Source of the DNA: Clostridia bacterium
GTDB taxonomy: Bacteria; Bacillota; Clostridia; TANB77; CAG-508
DNA length: 37,863 nucleotides
Reading direction: 5' to 3'
Assembly: GCA_022797215.1 (NCBI GenBank)
Contig: JAAWKD010000022.1
Span: forward strand, 1 to 37,863
Shown: positions 17,243-25,066 of the stretch, piece by piece
How positions within the stretch are numbered: position 1 is the first letter of the stretch
How the letters are laid out: every line of letters begins with the position of its first letter
Notes under the pieces: generated by a model
What the model was told of the DNA's origin: nothing
Seen by the model: only the letters and a program-made list of their open reading frames with translations
Databases searched by the model: none
Translations under genes and position numbers: made by a program

Positions 17243-17293
17243 GGGGACACATCTTCCCCCTTTGTCATTTCTCTAGGGACAAAATATGTCCCC
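17243..17293 (-). repeat. Palindromic GGGGACA-type element, copy 7 (rpsS-rplV gap)
   Basis: Arms GGGGACACAT and ATATGTCCCC; inner block CCCCCTTTGTCATTTCTCTA is the most divergent of the seven. It ends about 20 bases before the rplV ribosome binding site. Confidence 0.88.
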
Positions 17294-17306
17294 GTCAACT
17301 TTTATC

Positions 17307-17585
17307 CTATTTAGCCGTGGTTGTCTTGTCTCCTGAATGTCCTTTAAATGTTCTTGTTGGTGCAAATTCACCTAATTTATGTCCTATCATTTCTTCTGTG
17401 ATATAAACTGGTACATGTTTTCTACCATCATGAACAGCAATTGTGTGTCCAACCATTTGTGGATAGATTGTAGATGCTCTTGACCAAGTTTTGATTACTT
17501 CTTTATTTCCATTTTCATTCATTGCATCAATTCTCTTTAATAATTCTGGTGCAACAAATGGTGGCTTTTTTTCTGATCTTGACAT
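17307..17585 (-). CDS. rpsS: 30S ribosomal protein S19
   Basis: 92 aa. Head protein in bridge B1 contact with S13. [40 protein letters not shown] and [15 protein letters not shown] are canonical. GGAGG lies close to the ATG. Between rplB and rplV. Confidence 0.98.
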   Translation of the reverse strand: MSRSEKKPPFVAPELLKRIDAMNENGNKEVIKTWSRASTIYPQMVGHTIAVHDGRKHVPVYITEEMIGHKLGEFAPTRTFKGHSGDKTTTAK

Positions 17586-17620
17586 TAATCTTTCCTCCTT
17601 CTTTTTAACTTTTCGTTGTA

Positions 17621-17661
17621 TAAGTCATCTGTAGCTTGCTTCGCTTCGCACAGCTGACTTA
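17621..17661. repeat. CGCTTCGCTT palindrome (rplB-rpsS gap)
   Basis: TAAGTCATCTGT (17621-17632) pairs with ACAGCTGACTTA (17650-17661) with one mismatch over 12 bp. The loop carries GCTTGCTTCGCTTCG. Same family as 18729-18768. Confidence 0.75.
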
Positions 17662-17682
17662 ACTTTCTTCTCTTTTCATTTT

Positions 17683-18510
17683 CTATTTTCTTCTTTTTGT
17701 TATTAGCTTATCGCTTTGTTTATGGTTCTTTCTTGTCTTGTATCCTAAAGCTGGTTTACCCCAAGGAGTCATTGGTCCTGCGTGTCCTACTGGTGCTTTA
17801 CCTTCACCACCACCATGAGGGTGATCTACTGGGTTCATTACAGAACCTCTAACAGTTGGTCTAATTCCCATATGTCTTGTTCTTCCTGCTTTACCAATTT
17901 TAATATTTTCATGGTCTGCATTTCCTACAGTACCAATAGTAGCCTTGCAAATAGCCATAACTAATCTCATTTCGCCAGAAGGAAGTCTTACATGTGCATA
18001 TTTTCCTTCTTTAGCCATTAATTGAGCTTCTTGACCAGCTGCTCTAACCATTTTTCCACCTTGACCTGGATTCAATTCGATATTGTGAATCATAGTACCT
18101 ACTGGAATGCTTTCAATTTTCATGCAGTTTCCTGGTTTAATATCTGCTTTTTCTCCTGATACTACTTTATCACCATCTTTTAATCCTACTGGTGCTAAAA
18201 TGTATGCCTTTTCTCCATCTTCATATTGAATTAATGCGATATTTGCACTTCTGTTTGGATCGTATTCGATACCAATAACTGTTGCTGGCATATCTACTTT
18301 GTTTCTCTTGAAATCAATAATTCTATATTTTTGTCTATTTCCACCGCCTTGATGTCTTACTGTTATTCTTCCATATGAATTTCTACCTGCATTTTTCTTT
18401 TTAGTTGCTAGTAGAGATTTTTCTGGTTCTTTTTTTGTGATTTCTTCAAATGTAGAAACTGTCATGTTTCTTCTTGAAGGTGTGTAAGGTTTAAATCTTT
18501 TTGTTCCCAT
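17683..18510 (-). CDS. rplB: 50S ribosomal protein L2
   Basis: 275 aa. Needed for peptidyl transfer and subunit joining. [18 protein letters not shown] near the start, [21 protein letters not shown], and the conserved [19 protein letters not shown] containing the functionally important His. The ATG at 18510 fits the family start, but no clear Shine-Dalgarno lies in the 15 bases upstream, unusual for this operon. A 260-base gap separates it from rplW. Confidence 0.97.
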   Translation of the reverse strand: MGTKRFKPYTPSRRNMTVSTFEEITKKEPEKSLLATKKKNAGRNSYGRITVRHQGGGNRQKYRIIDFKRNKVDMPATVIGIEYDPNRSANIALIQYEDGEKAYILAPVGLKDGDKVVSGEKADIKPGNCMKIESIPVGTMIHNIELNPGQGGKMVRAAGQEAQLMAKEGKYAHVRLPSGEMRLVMAICKATIGTVGNADHENIKIGKAGRTRHMGIRPTVRGSVMNPVDHPHGGGEGKAPVGHAGPMTPWGKPALGYKTRKNHKQSDKLITKRRK

Positions 18511-18770
18511 TTCATTTACGAAACTTTGAAAATCTTCGTCTTGCGTTGTCAGATTTCACAAATATTCTTTCGACATACCTTTGTATAGTCTCCAAAAATA
18601 TTTTCTCATCTTCCTAGCAATACTCGCTTTTGAAAGTTCCTTCCTCTCTTTCTTCATTATTATTTATTATCCGAGTTTATTTCTCGATAATTTTTATAAG
18701 GTTTACAATCTCTTTTCATTCGATTGCATAAGTTATCTGTAACTCACTTCGTTTGGACAGCTAACTTAAT
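18511..18770. other. Unusually long rplW-rplB gap
   Basis: This is the longest gap in the operon. It contains the palindrome at 18729-18768 and a 33-codon basic open frame (18657 down to 18556, starting MKKERKELSKASIARK) without a ribosome binding site. No function can be assigned; a structured spacer or leader for L2 is possible. Confidence 0.5.
18729..18768. repeat. CACTTCGTTT palindrome (rplW-rplB gap)
   Basis: TAAGTTATCTGT (18729-18740) and ACAGCTAACTTA (18757-18768) pair over 12 bp with one mismatch; the loop contains AACTCACTTCGTTT. Clear member of the same family as 17621-17661 and 12931-13052. It begins three bases after the rplW stop codon in transcript order. Confidence 0.8.
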
Positions 18771-19118
18771 TTAGGCGCCCATAAAGTGTTCAATACTGTC
18801 TTTATATTTCTTAGAAACTTTAACTTCTTTTCCGCCTTTTGATAAATATTTTACATCAGATGGGTTTGTATCAATTGTAACAATTGCTTTTTTCCAATCA
18901 GGAGTTTTTCCTGATGTTTTACCCATTCTTTTATTTTTTCCTTTAACACTCATTGTGTTAACATTTAAAACCTTTACTTCAAAAAGTTTTTCTACTGCAT
19001 TTCTAATGTCAATTTTAGTAGCTTTCTTATTTACTTTAAAGGTATATTTTCCTTCTTGTAATCCGTCATTACTTTTTTCAGTAACAACTGGTGCTATGAT
19101 AACGTCTTCTGCTTTCAT
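18771..19118 (-). CDS. rplW: 50S ribosomal protein L23
   Basis: 115 aa. Docking site for trigger factor and SRP at the tunnel exit. [20 protein letters not shown] and [20 protein letters not shown] are typical. Its ATG overlaps the rplD stop by one base (TAATG), with GAGGAGG inside the rplD end, so coupled translation is expected. Confidence 0.98.
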   Translation of the reverse strand: MKAEDVIIAPVVTEKSNDGLQEGKYTFKVNKKATKIDIRNAVEKLFEVKVLNVNTMSVKGKNKRMGKTSGKTPDWKKAIVTIDTNPSDVKYLSKGGKEVKVSKKYKDSIEHFMGA

Positions 19119-19741
19119 TATGCATACACCTCCTCTAATTTTTTAACAGTATCTTCTGTTACGACTAGATTTTTATGTTTCAATAAATCATATACATTGA
19201 TAGTTCCAACTTGAAGTGTTTTAACTCCTTCAATGTTTCTTGCTGATTTTTGAACAATTTCATCTTTTTCAGCTAAAAGAATAACTGCTTTTCCTTCTAC
19301 TTTTAAGTTGTTTAGAACTCTTGCCATTTCTTTTGTTTTAATTTCTTTTAATGGTAATTTTTCTACAACAACTAATTCTTTCTCTAATACTTTAGAGCTT
19401 AATAATGATTTGATTGCTAATTGTCTTTCTTTTTTATTTACTGTGTAATTATATGAACGTGGTTTTGGTCCTAATGCGATACCTCCACCTACCCAGTGTG
19501 GTGCACGGATACTACCTTGTCTTGCACGACCTGTACCTTTTTGTCTCCATGGTTTTCTTCCACCACCAGATACTTCGCTTCTTGTTTTAGTGCTTTGTGT
19601 ACCTTGTCTTTGATTAGCTAGGTAATTTACTAAAACATGATGTACTACTGTTTCATTTGGTTCAATACCAAATACTTCTTCTTTAAGTTCAATTGTCTTT
19701 ACTTTTTTACCTTCTATATCGTATACATCTACTTTAGGCAT
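19118..19741 (-). CDS. rplD: 50S ribosomal protein L4
   Basis: 207 aa. Its extended loop lines the exit tunnel; in E. coli L4 is also the S10-operon regulator, which has not been shown here. The loop motif [20 protein letters not shown], then [19 protein letters not shown], is present. AGGAGG lies near the ATG. Follows rplC by 14 bases. Confidence 0.98.
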   Translation of the reverse strand: MPKVDVYDIEGKKVKTIELKEEVFGIEPNETVVHHVLVNYLANQRQGTQSTKTRSEVSGGGRKPWRQKGTGRARQGSIRAPHWVGGGIALGPKPRSYNYTVNKKERQLAIKSLLSSKVLEKELVVVEKLPLKEIKTKEMARVLNNLKVEGKAVILLAEKDEIVQKSARNIEGVKTLQVGTINVYDLLKHKNLVVTEDTVKKLEEVYA

Positions 19742-19755
19742 TTGTCTTTCCCTCC

Positions 19756-20388
19756 TTATTTACTTTTTACACTTGTTTTTAGTTTTAAAATAGCTCCATT
19801 TGCTCCTGGTACACTACCTTTTACTAAAACTACATTTTTGTCTAAATCTACTTTTACTACTTCTAAGTTTTGAATAGTAACAGTTACATGTCCCATATGT
19901 CCTGGTAATCTTTTTCCTTTAAATACTCTACCTGGTGTAGTTGTTGATCCCATTGAACCTGGTCTTCTATGATACATAGAACCATGTCCCATAGGTCCTC
20001 TTGATTGACCATGACGTTTAATAACACCTTGGAATCCTTTTCCTTTTGAAGTTCCTTGAATGTCTAGTTTATCTCCTGCTACAAAAGTATCAGCTTTTAA
20101 TTCATCTCCTACTTTTACTTCTTGAACAGAATCAACTCTAAATTCTCTTAAATGTTTTTTAGGTGTTAAATTAACTTTTGTATAATGACCTTTTACAGGT
20201 TTAATTACTTTATGTTCTTTTACATCTCCGAAACCTAATTGAATAGCATTGTATCCATCAGTTTCAACTGTTTTTACTTGTACTACTGTACATGGACCAG
20301 CTTCAATAGCTGTTACTGGAATTACTTTTCCTTGTTCATCAAAGATTTGAGTCATTCCAACTTTTTTTCCAATTAATGTTTTACTCAT
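19756..20388 (-). CDS. rplC: 50S ribosomal protein L3
   Basis: 210 aa. Early assembly protein near the peptidyl-transferase centre. [20 protein letters not shown] and the [20 protein letters not shown] loop, followed by [15 protein letters not shown], are signatures. GGAGG lies about 10 bases upstream of ATG. Second gene of the operon. Confidence 0.98.
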   Translation of the reverse strand: MSKTLIGKKVGMTQIFDEQGKVIPVTAIEAGPCTVVQVKTVETDGYNAIQLGFGDVKEHKVIKPVKGHYTKVNLTPKKHLREFRVDSVQEVKVGDELKADTFVAGDKLDIQGTSKGKGFQGVIKRHGQSRGPMGHGSMYHRRPGSMGSTTTPGRVFKGKRLPGHMGHVTVTIQNLEVVKVDLDKNVVLVKGSVPGANGAILKLKTSVKSK

Positions 20389-20489
20389 TGTCTCTATTTC
20401 CTCCTAACTATTGGCTGATTTTTTTAATCAGCTTGGTTTGATTTTTGTTTTCTTTTAAAATATATCCTTATTTTAATTTTTTCTAAGGA

Positions 20490-20822
20490 TTACAATTTAA
20501 TTTCAATATCCACACCTGCTGGCAAATCAATTTTCATTAAATTGTCAACTGTTTTTTGTGTTGGGTAAAGAATATCAATTACTCTTTTATGTGTTCTCAT
20601 TTCAAATTGTTCTCTTGAATCCTTGTGTTTGTGAGGAGAACGTAAGATTGTAACAATCTCCTTTTCTGTTGGTAATGGAATAGGACCTGATACTTTAGCT
20701 CCTGTCTTTTTAGCAGTATCTACTATTTTTTCAGCAGACTGTTCTAAAACAACTGAATCATAAGCTTTTAGTCTTATTCTGATTTTTTCACTTGTTACTG
20801 TAGTTTCTTTCTTTGTTGCCAT
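20490..20822 (-). CDS. rpsJ: 30S ribosomal protein S10
   Basis: 110 aa. Head protein and NusE transcription-antitermination factor. [40 protein letters not shown] and [12 protein letters not shown] are canonical. AGGAGG precedes the ATG. First gene of the superoperon, behind a leader of about 250 bases. Confidence 0.98.
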   Translation of the reverse strand: MATKKETTVTSEKIRIRLKAYDSVVLEQSAEKIVDTAKKTGAKVSGPIPLPTEKEIVTILRSPHKHKDSREQFEMRTHKRVIDILYPTQKTVDNLMKIDLPAGVDIEIKL

Positions 20823-21075
20823 TTAAAAATTCCCTCCTTCTATTTTTTCTGGACTTTTTCGTCCATATTTCGGTCGGAAGTTATAACGCACCCTGGTGTT
20901 TCATTTATTACCAATATAAAAACCCAAGTTTTGTATGTGTTCACTTGGGATAAGTGCTCTTTATTTTGTAACTTACCGCCTTGGTCTAAGCCACGACATA
21001 CTCCATAAGAGTTCCCTCCAAATCTAAAATACTCTAAATTTGTAGCCACATCTTACTTCATCGCCAAATACATAC
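20823..21075 (-). ncRNA. 5' leader of the S10 operon, possible transcription attenuator
   Basis: The transcribed leader from the promoter at 21081-21109 runs to rpsJ. It contains an intrinsic-terminator-like hairpin: CCCAAGT (20949-20943) pairing with ACTTGGG (20929-20923), followed by TTTTTATA. Upstream, GGTAAGT (20977-20971) can pair with ACTTATCC (20955-20948) and would take two bases from the terminator stem, an alternative fold. CCAAG farther upstream could pair with CTTGG of the terminator. The reading frame through it (21049-20840, GTG start) has no ribosome binding site and is not proposed as a gene. The ligand, if any, is unknown. Confidence 0.55.
20918..20949 (-). terminator. Terminator-like hairpin inside the S10 leader
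   Basis: Seven-base stem, loop of 13 bases, then five T on the minus strand. It precedes rpsJ by about 95 bases, so if active it would end transcription before the first gene unless counteracted. Confidence 0.65.
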
Positions 21076-21080
21076 TGTAT

Positions 21081-21109
21081 TATTATACTACGGCTTTTAT
21101 GCAAAGTCA
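21081..21109 (-). promoter_or_regulatory. S10 superoperon promoter
   Basis: Minus strand TTGACT (21109-21104), 17-base spacer, TATAAT (21086-21081). It lies about 260 bases upstream of rpsJ and is the only strong promoter found ahead of the ribosomal genes. Confidence 0.88.
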
Positions 21110-21161
21110 ACCATTTTTAGGTATTTTTGTAAATTGTTTCTGCATAACAGAAAAAGTACAT

Positions 21162-21206
21162 AAAAAAGACATATTTTTCTCCCCATGGTTTAACATATGT
21201 CTTTTT
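21162..21206 (-). terminator. Terminator after nrdG
   Basis: AAAAAGACATAT (21163-21174) pairs exactly with ATATGTCTTTTT (21195-21206) around a 20-base loop, ending on the minus strand in a T-run. It lies just past the nrdG stop codon and separates nrdDG from the S10 promoter. Confidence 0.8.
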
Positions 21207-21212
21207 CTCTCT

Positions 21213-21704
21213 TTATTCAATTACTACTACGTTTCCACACTTCAAGCTTTTTTGTACATCAATCACTCTTTGGTTAGAAGAACCTTTCCATTTTAATGTA
21301 GGATTATGTAACTCATCTACATACTGCCCATCTACTAAAACGTCAATATAGTTTAATACCTCCTCGTTTTTCAAGTCTCTGTCAAATAGAAAACCACTCC
21401 ATACCCATATTGTCTTGTTAGGATAGACTTCCTTAAATGCCTTTGCAAGTCTCTTAGTCCCCTCTATATTAGTTGGATGCATTGGCTCTCCACCTAAGAT
21501 AGATAATCCTTCTATGGTATTATTATCACATAACTCTAATACCTTATCGATCGTATCTTCTGTAAATTCTTTCCCTCCATTAAAGTCATGGGTTTCTGGA
21601 TTAAAGCAATTCTTGCAGTGGAATGCACATCCTTGCATAAAAATAGATACTCTAATTCCTGGTCCATCCGAAATATCCATCTTGCGAATCTTATTATATC
21701 TCAT
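21213..21704 (-). CDS. nrdG: Anaerobic ribonucleotide reductase activase (radical SAM)
   Basis: 163 aa. Uses S-adenosylmethionine and a 4Fe-4S cluster to create the glycyl radical on NrdD. The Cx3Cx2C cluster motif is C26, C30 and C33 (CAFHCKNC), followed by FNPETHDF; GGEPMHP is the SAM-contact motif. The start at 21704 (MRYNKIRKMD) has AAGGAGG ahead; ten further upstream codons would be read through the ribosome binding site region. Downstream of nrdD, separated by a hairpin. Confidence 0.96.
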   Translation of the reverse strand: MRYNKIRKMDISDGPGIRVSIFMQGCAFHCKNCFNPETHDFNGGKEFTEDTIDKVLELCDNNTIEGLSILGGEPMHPTNIEGTKRLAKAFKEVYPNKTIWVWSGFLFDRDLKNEEVLNYIDVLVDGQYVDELHNPTLKWKGSSNQRVIDVQKSLKCGNVVVIE

Positions 21705-21726
21705 GTTCTCCTCCTTTTTGATAAGC

Positions 21727-21760
21727 AAAGACATATAGGGCTCTTACCATATATGTCTTT
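21727..21760. repeat. Hairpin between nrdD and nrdG, related to the nrdG terminator
   Basis: AAAGACATATA (21727-21737) pairs exactly with TATATGTCTTT (21750-21760), loop 12 bases. The AAAGACATAT stem is the same as in the hairpin at 21163-21206 on the other side of nrdG. It may modulate the NrdD:NrdG ratio as a partial terminator or RNA stabiliser. Confidence 0.75.
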
Positions 21761-21772
21761 TGTTTTACTTGA

Positions 21773-24025
21773 TTATACTGCTTCTTGTACTACTGCTTGA
21801 GTATGGCAATGACCACATTCTTCCTCTTCATTTTCATCATAATCCTTATTATCAATATGAAGAACTCTTTCTTTAATTTCTTGTGTTCTTCCTTTATTCC
21901 AGAAATTACTTCCAATGTATCCACAAGTTCTTCTTGCTACATTTAATGTATCATGGTTTCTATTTCCACATTCTGGGCAATACCATTCTAAATCTTCATC
22001 AATTAGAATTTCACCTGTAAATCCACATTCTTGGCAATAATCTGATTTTGTATTTAATTCAGCATACATAATATTATCATAAATATATTGGATAATTTGA
22101 ACTACAACATCTAAATTATTTTGTAGATTTGGTGTTTCTACATAAGAGATAGCGCCTCCTGGGCTTAGCTTTTGGAATTCACTTTCTAATTTTAATTTAG
22201 AGAATGCATCAATTTCTTCAAAAACTGGTACATGGTATGAATTGGTAATATAGTTTTTATCTGTGATTCCTTCTACTACTCCAAATCTTTCTTTTAAACA
22301 TTTAGAGAATTTATAAGTTGTTGATTCAATAGGAGTTCCATAAACACTATAATCGATATTTTCTGCAGCTTTCCATTCTTGACATTTGTCGTTCATTTTT
22401 TGCATTACCTGAACTGCGAAATCTTTTCCTTCTCCATTATCTGTATGGCTCTTATCTGTCATATATTTTACACACTCATATAGTCCTGCATATCCTAGAG
22501 AAATTGTTGAATATCCGTTATGTAATAATGGTTCTAAACTTGCTCCTTTTGGAAGTCTTGCTAGTGCTCCATGTTGCCATAAAATTGGTGCAATGTCACT
22601 CGTTACTTTTGATAGTCTCTCATGTCTTACTTGTAATGCTTTATGGCATAATTCCAATCTTTCTTCATAAATATCCCAGAATTTCTTTTGATCTTTTCCA
22701 GAAGATAAAGCAACATCCACTAAGTTAATAGATACTACTCCTTGATTAAATCTTCCATAATATTTACCTTTTCCTTCTTGATAATTTTTAGCATTTGCTA
22801 AATTTCCAAGACTCATTGTTCTATCTGGTGTTAAGAAAGAACGACATCCCATGCATGGATAACACTCTCCATCTCCCAATTCATTTTTCTTCAATTGTTT
22901 CATCATTTTTTCTGAGATGTAGTCTGGAACTAATCTTTTAGCTGTACATTCTGCTGCTAATTTTGTTAAGTACCAATATTTACTTTCTTCATGAACATTA
23001 TCTTCTTCTAGTACATACAATAATTTAGGGAAGGCTGGGGTAATATATACACCTTTTTCATTCTTAAATCCTAAAATTCTTTCTTTTAAGAATTCTTCAA
23101 TAATTAATGCTAATTCTTCTTTGTATTCTTCTGTTTCTCCTAGATACATAGTAACTGATAAGAATGGAGCTTGTCCATTAGTGTTTGTCATAGAATTAAC
23201 TTGGTAATTGAAAGTTTGTACTCCATCTGCAACTTCTTTTTTCGTGTCTAACTCTGCAAACTTTTTAGCTTGTTCTTCTGTTAATCCATTTTCTTTATAT
23301 TTTTTATAATATTTATCATAGCTACTTTTTACAAATGGTGCTAAGTGAGATAGAGATACTGTGGCACCACCATAAGTAGAAGAGGTAACTGCTAAAATGA
23401 TTTGTGTTGCAATGGTACATGCAGTAATGAATCTATGTGGTTTTTCAATCATAACGCCATTCATAATCGTACCATTTTGTAACATATCATCTAAATTAAT
23501 TAATTCACAATTAGTTAAAGCATTTTGTGCAAAGTAGTCTGCATCATGGAAATGGATAATTCCTTCATCATGTGCTTTTACTACATCTTCTGGTAATAAA
23601 AATCTTCTAGTAATGTCTGTACTTGTAATTCCCGCTAAATAATCTCTTTGTGTAGTTACTACTTTTGCATTTTTATTTGCATTTTCACTATTCCAATATT
23701 CACTTTCACCTTCAATTAATTCTTTGATACTTTGGTCTGTTGTATTTGCTTTTCTAACTAATGCTCTTGTGTAACGATATGTAATATATTGTTTTGCTAA
23801 ATTGTATTTTCCAATTTCCATTAATTTTTGTTCAATAATATCTTGTATATCTTCTACAAGGATTCTCGATTTATCTAATTCTTCAATATATCCAATAATT
23901 TCATCAATTTCTTCCTTTGTTGCCTTTTCCTTTCTTCTTACTTCATTGTTTGCTTTTCCAATAGCTACTCTGATTTTCTCAGGGTTATATTCTACTATTG
24001 TTCCATCTCTTTTGATTATTTTCAT
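21773..24025 (-). CDS. nrdD: Anaerobic (class III) ribonucleoside-triphosphate reductase
   Basis: 750 aa. Makes dNTPs from NTPs under anaerobic conditions using a glycyl radical. N-terminal ATP-cone (about 1-92, MKIIKRDGTIVEYNPEKI) for allosteric control. The core carries the conserved radical-enzyme fold. The C-terminus has a Cys4 zinc site (C664, C667, C683, C686) and the glycyl-radical motif RRTCGYIG with Gly702, then a tail with CGHC (737-740). GGGGGT lies ahead of the ATG. Forms an operon with nrdG; its promoter region is shared with the divergent Crp/Fnr-type gene. Confidence 0.97.
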   Translation of the reverse strand: MKIIKRDGTIVEYNPEKIRVAIGKANNEVRRKEKATKEEIDEIIGYIEELDKSRILVEDIQDIIEQKLMEIGKYNLAKQYITYRYTRALVRKANTTDQSIKELIEGESEYWNSENANKNAKVVTTQRDYLAGITSTDITRRFLLPEDVVKAHDEGIIHFHDADYFAQNALTNCELINLDDMLQNGTIMNGVMIEKPHRFITACTIATQIILAVTSSTYGGATVSLSHLAPFVKSSYDKYYKKYKENGLTEEQAKKFAELDTKKEVADGVQTFNYQVNSMTNTNGQAPFLSVTMYLGETEEYKEELALIIEEFLKERILGFKNEKGVYITPAFPKLLYVLEEDNVHEESKYWYLTKLAAECTAKRLVPDYISEKMMKQLKKNELGDGECYPCMGCRSFLTPDRTMSLGNLANAKNYQEGKGKYYGRFNQGVVSINLVDVALSSGKDQKKFWDIYEERLELCHKALQVRHERLSKVTSDIAPILWQHGALARLPKGASLEPLLHNGYSTISLGYAGLYECVKYMTDKSHTDNGEGKDFAVQVMQKMNDKCQEWKAAENIDYSVYGTPIESTTYKFSKCLKERFGVVEGITDKNYITNSYHVPVFEEIDAFSKLKLESEFQKLSPGGAISYVETPNLQNNLDVVVQIIQYIYDNIMYAELNTKSDYCQECGFTGEILIDEDLEWYCPECGNRNHDTLNVARRTCGYIGSNFWNKGRTQEIKERVLHIDNKDYDENEEEECGHCHTQAVVQEAV

Positions 24026-24058
24026 GTTTTACCCCCTATGTTTTTTTCTTAGTTCTAG

Positions 24059-24136
24059 GAAAGTGCTTGCACTTTCTGTAGAAATAAGTTATGCAAATGT
24101 TACAAAATATTAAAAGCTATGCTTTTTAGATTTTGT
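24059..24136. repeat. Two palindromes in the nrdD leader
   Basis: GAAAGTGC-TT-GCACTTTC (24059-24076) is a perfect 8-bp inverted repeat with a two-base spacer. ACAAAATATTAAAAGC (24102-24117) pairs with GCTTTTTAGATTTTGT (24121-24136) with two mismatches. Both lie between the proposed nrdD promoter and its start. The ACAAAATATT pieces loosely resemble NrdR boxes, but the match is not convincing. Confidence 0.55.
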
Positions 24137-24183
24137 AAATTTGCGCTTTGTTTCTTTTTTTATTTCCTTTGTGCTTTAGGATG

Positions 24184-24233
24184 ATTATATTCTATTTGAA
24201 AATTCGATTTTAGAAAGTTGCTATGGCAACTTT
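24184..24233 (-). promoter_or_regulatory. Proposed nrdD promoter with Crp/Fnr-type operator
   Basis: On the minus strand TATAAT (24189-24184) has no recognisable -35 at 17 bases. Just upstream lies the palindrome AAAGTTGC-TATG-GCAACTTT (24214-24233), 8-bp perfect arms. Its centre is about 45 bases before the likely transcription start, close to a class II activator position. Function is inferred. Confidence 0.6.
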
Positions 24234-24359
24234 TTGTAATTTTCTTTTTCAGGTTTGCTATAAGCCTTGTATTAACTATGTTTTTTTATAATATTACAAT
24301 TATGTTACAAAATATTTCTTTATCTAAACCCATGAGAATTCACTTTTTATTTTTTTAGT

Positions 24360-24389
24360 GTTGCTATGGCAACTATTTTGTGATATAGT
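24360..24389 (+). promoter_or_regulatory. Promoter of the Crp/Fnr-type gene overlapped by an operator
   Basis: TTGCTA (24361-24366), 17-base spacer, TATAGT (24384-24389). The palindrome GTTGCTATGGCAAC (24360-24373), the same core as at 24217-24230, covers the -35 box, which suggests repression when occupied. Confidence 0.65.
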
Positions 24390-24408
24390 ATTCATATAGG
24401 TGATTTGA

Positions 24409-25032
24409 ATGGTTAGAAATTTTGACTCTGATAATTTTATAGATAGGCTAAAAAGTAACTGTAGACTCATTGAAATCAAGGAATTTCAAGCTGATGAAAT
24501 TATTACTACTTTACTTTCAAAAAGAAATCAATTTTGCATCTTATTAGAAGGACGAGCACAGCTTTTAACTTATGATAAAGATGGTAATAAAAAAATTCTA
24601 TATTATTATACCAAAAATGATGTATTTGGTGAACCTCTCTTTAAGATTTATATGGATAGAGAGTTGTTTGTTTTAGCAAAAGAAAAGTGCAAAGTTCTTT
24701 TTTATCCCTATGATGCTGCAGAAAATTGCACAGAAGATTGTTTATATCATATTGAGATTTTAAAAAATCTTCCTGACCTTGTTTTTACTAGTATTGCTAA
24801 ACAAAACTTTAGAATGTTACTCCTTACCAATAAAAGTGTTAGGGATAAACTTCTTACTTATTTTCAGATACTTGCTTCTGAAAGCCATAGTAAGAGCTTT
24901 GAACTTCCACTTTCTCTAACAGATTTATCTGATTATTTGATGATTGAAAGAACTGCTATGATGCGTGAAATTAAAAGGCTAAAAGATGAAAAGATTATTA
25001 AGAAGAATAAGAATAAAATTACTTTGAGTTAA
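24409..25032 (+). CDS. Crp/Fnr-family transcriptional regulator
   Basis: 207 aa. N-terminal cyclic-nucleotide-binding-like beta-barrel (about 15-115, with ILLEGRAQLLTYDKDGNKKI and NDVFGEPLF), a dimerisation helix (about 120-158) and a winged helix-turn-helix (about 165-207, SLTDLSDYLMIERTAMMREI). It has five Cys (18, 43, 94, 107, 111), including CTEDC, but not the N-terminal cluster of E. coli FNR, so the signal is unknown. AGGTGA is 5 bases before the ATG. It diverges from nrdDG and its own operator-like palindrome overlaps its promoter; likely control of anaerobic nucleotide reduction is an inference. Confidence 0.9.
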   Translation: MVRNFDSDNFIDRLKSNCRLIEIKEFQADEIITTLLSKRNQFCILLEGRAQLLTYDKDGNKKILYYYTKNDVFGEPLFKIYMDRELFVLAKEKCKVLFYPYDAAENCTEDCLYHIEILKNLPDLVFTSIAKQNFRMLLLTNKSVRDKLLTYFQILASESHSKSFELPLSLTDLSDYLMIERTAMMREIKRLKDEKIIKKNKNKITLS

Positions 25033-25041
25033 AAATGCGAA

Positions 25042-25066
25042 AGGACCTATCTTAGGTCCTCTTTTT
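25042..25066 (+). terminator. Terminator of the Crp/Fnr-type gene
   Basis: AGGACCTA (25042-25049) and TAGGTCCT (25053-25060) form an 8-bp stem with a three-base loop, followed by CTTTTTATA. It also sits at the 3' end of the convergent radical SAM gene. Confidence 0.8.

Noticed and set aside
18556-18657. 33-codon basic frame between rplW and rplB as a gene
   Set aside because: No Shine-Dalgarno and no similarity I can recognise; reported only as a note in the gap entry.
20840-21049. 69-codon open frame (GTG start) in the S10 leader
   Set aside because: No ribosome binding site, no family match, and the region is better explained as leader RNA with a terminator-like hairpin.
20870-21050. T-box or other known riboswitch in the S10 leader
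   Set aside because: There is no AGGGTGG-type T-box sequence and no specifier loop; CAGGGTGCG only looks similar.
24101-24319. NrdR boxes upstream of nrdD
   Set aside because: ACAAAATATT pieces occur, but there is no pair of good 16-base boxes at the usual spacing; such words are common in AT-rich DNA.
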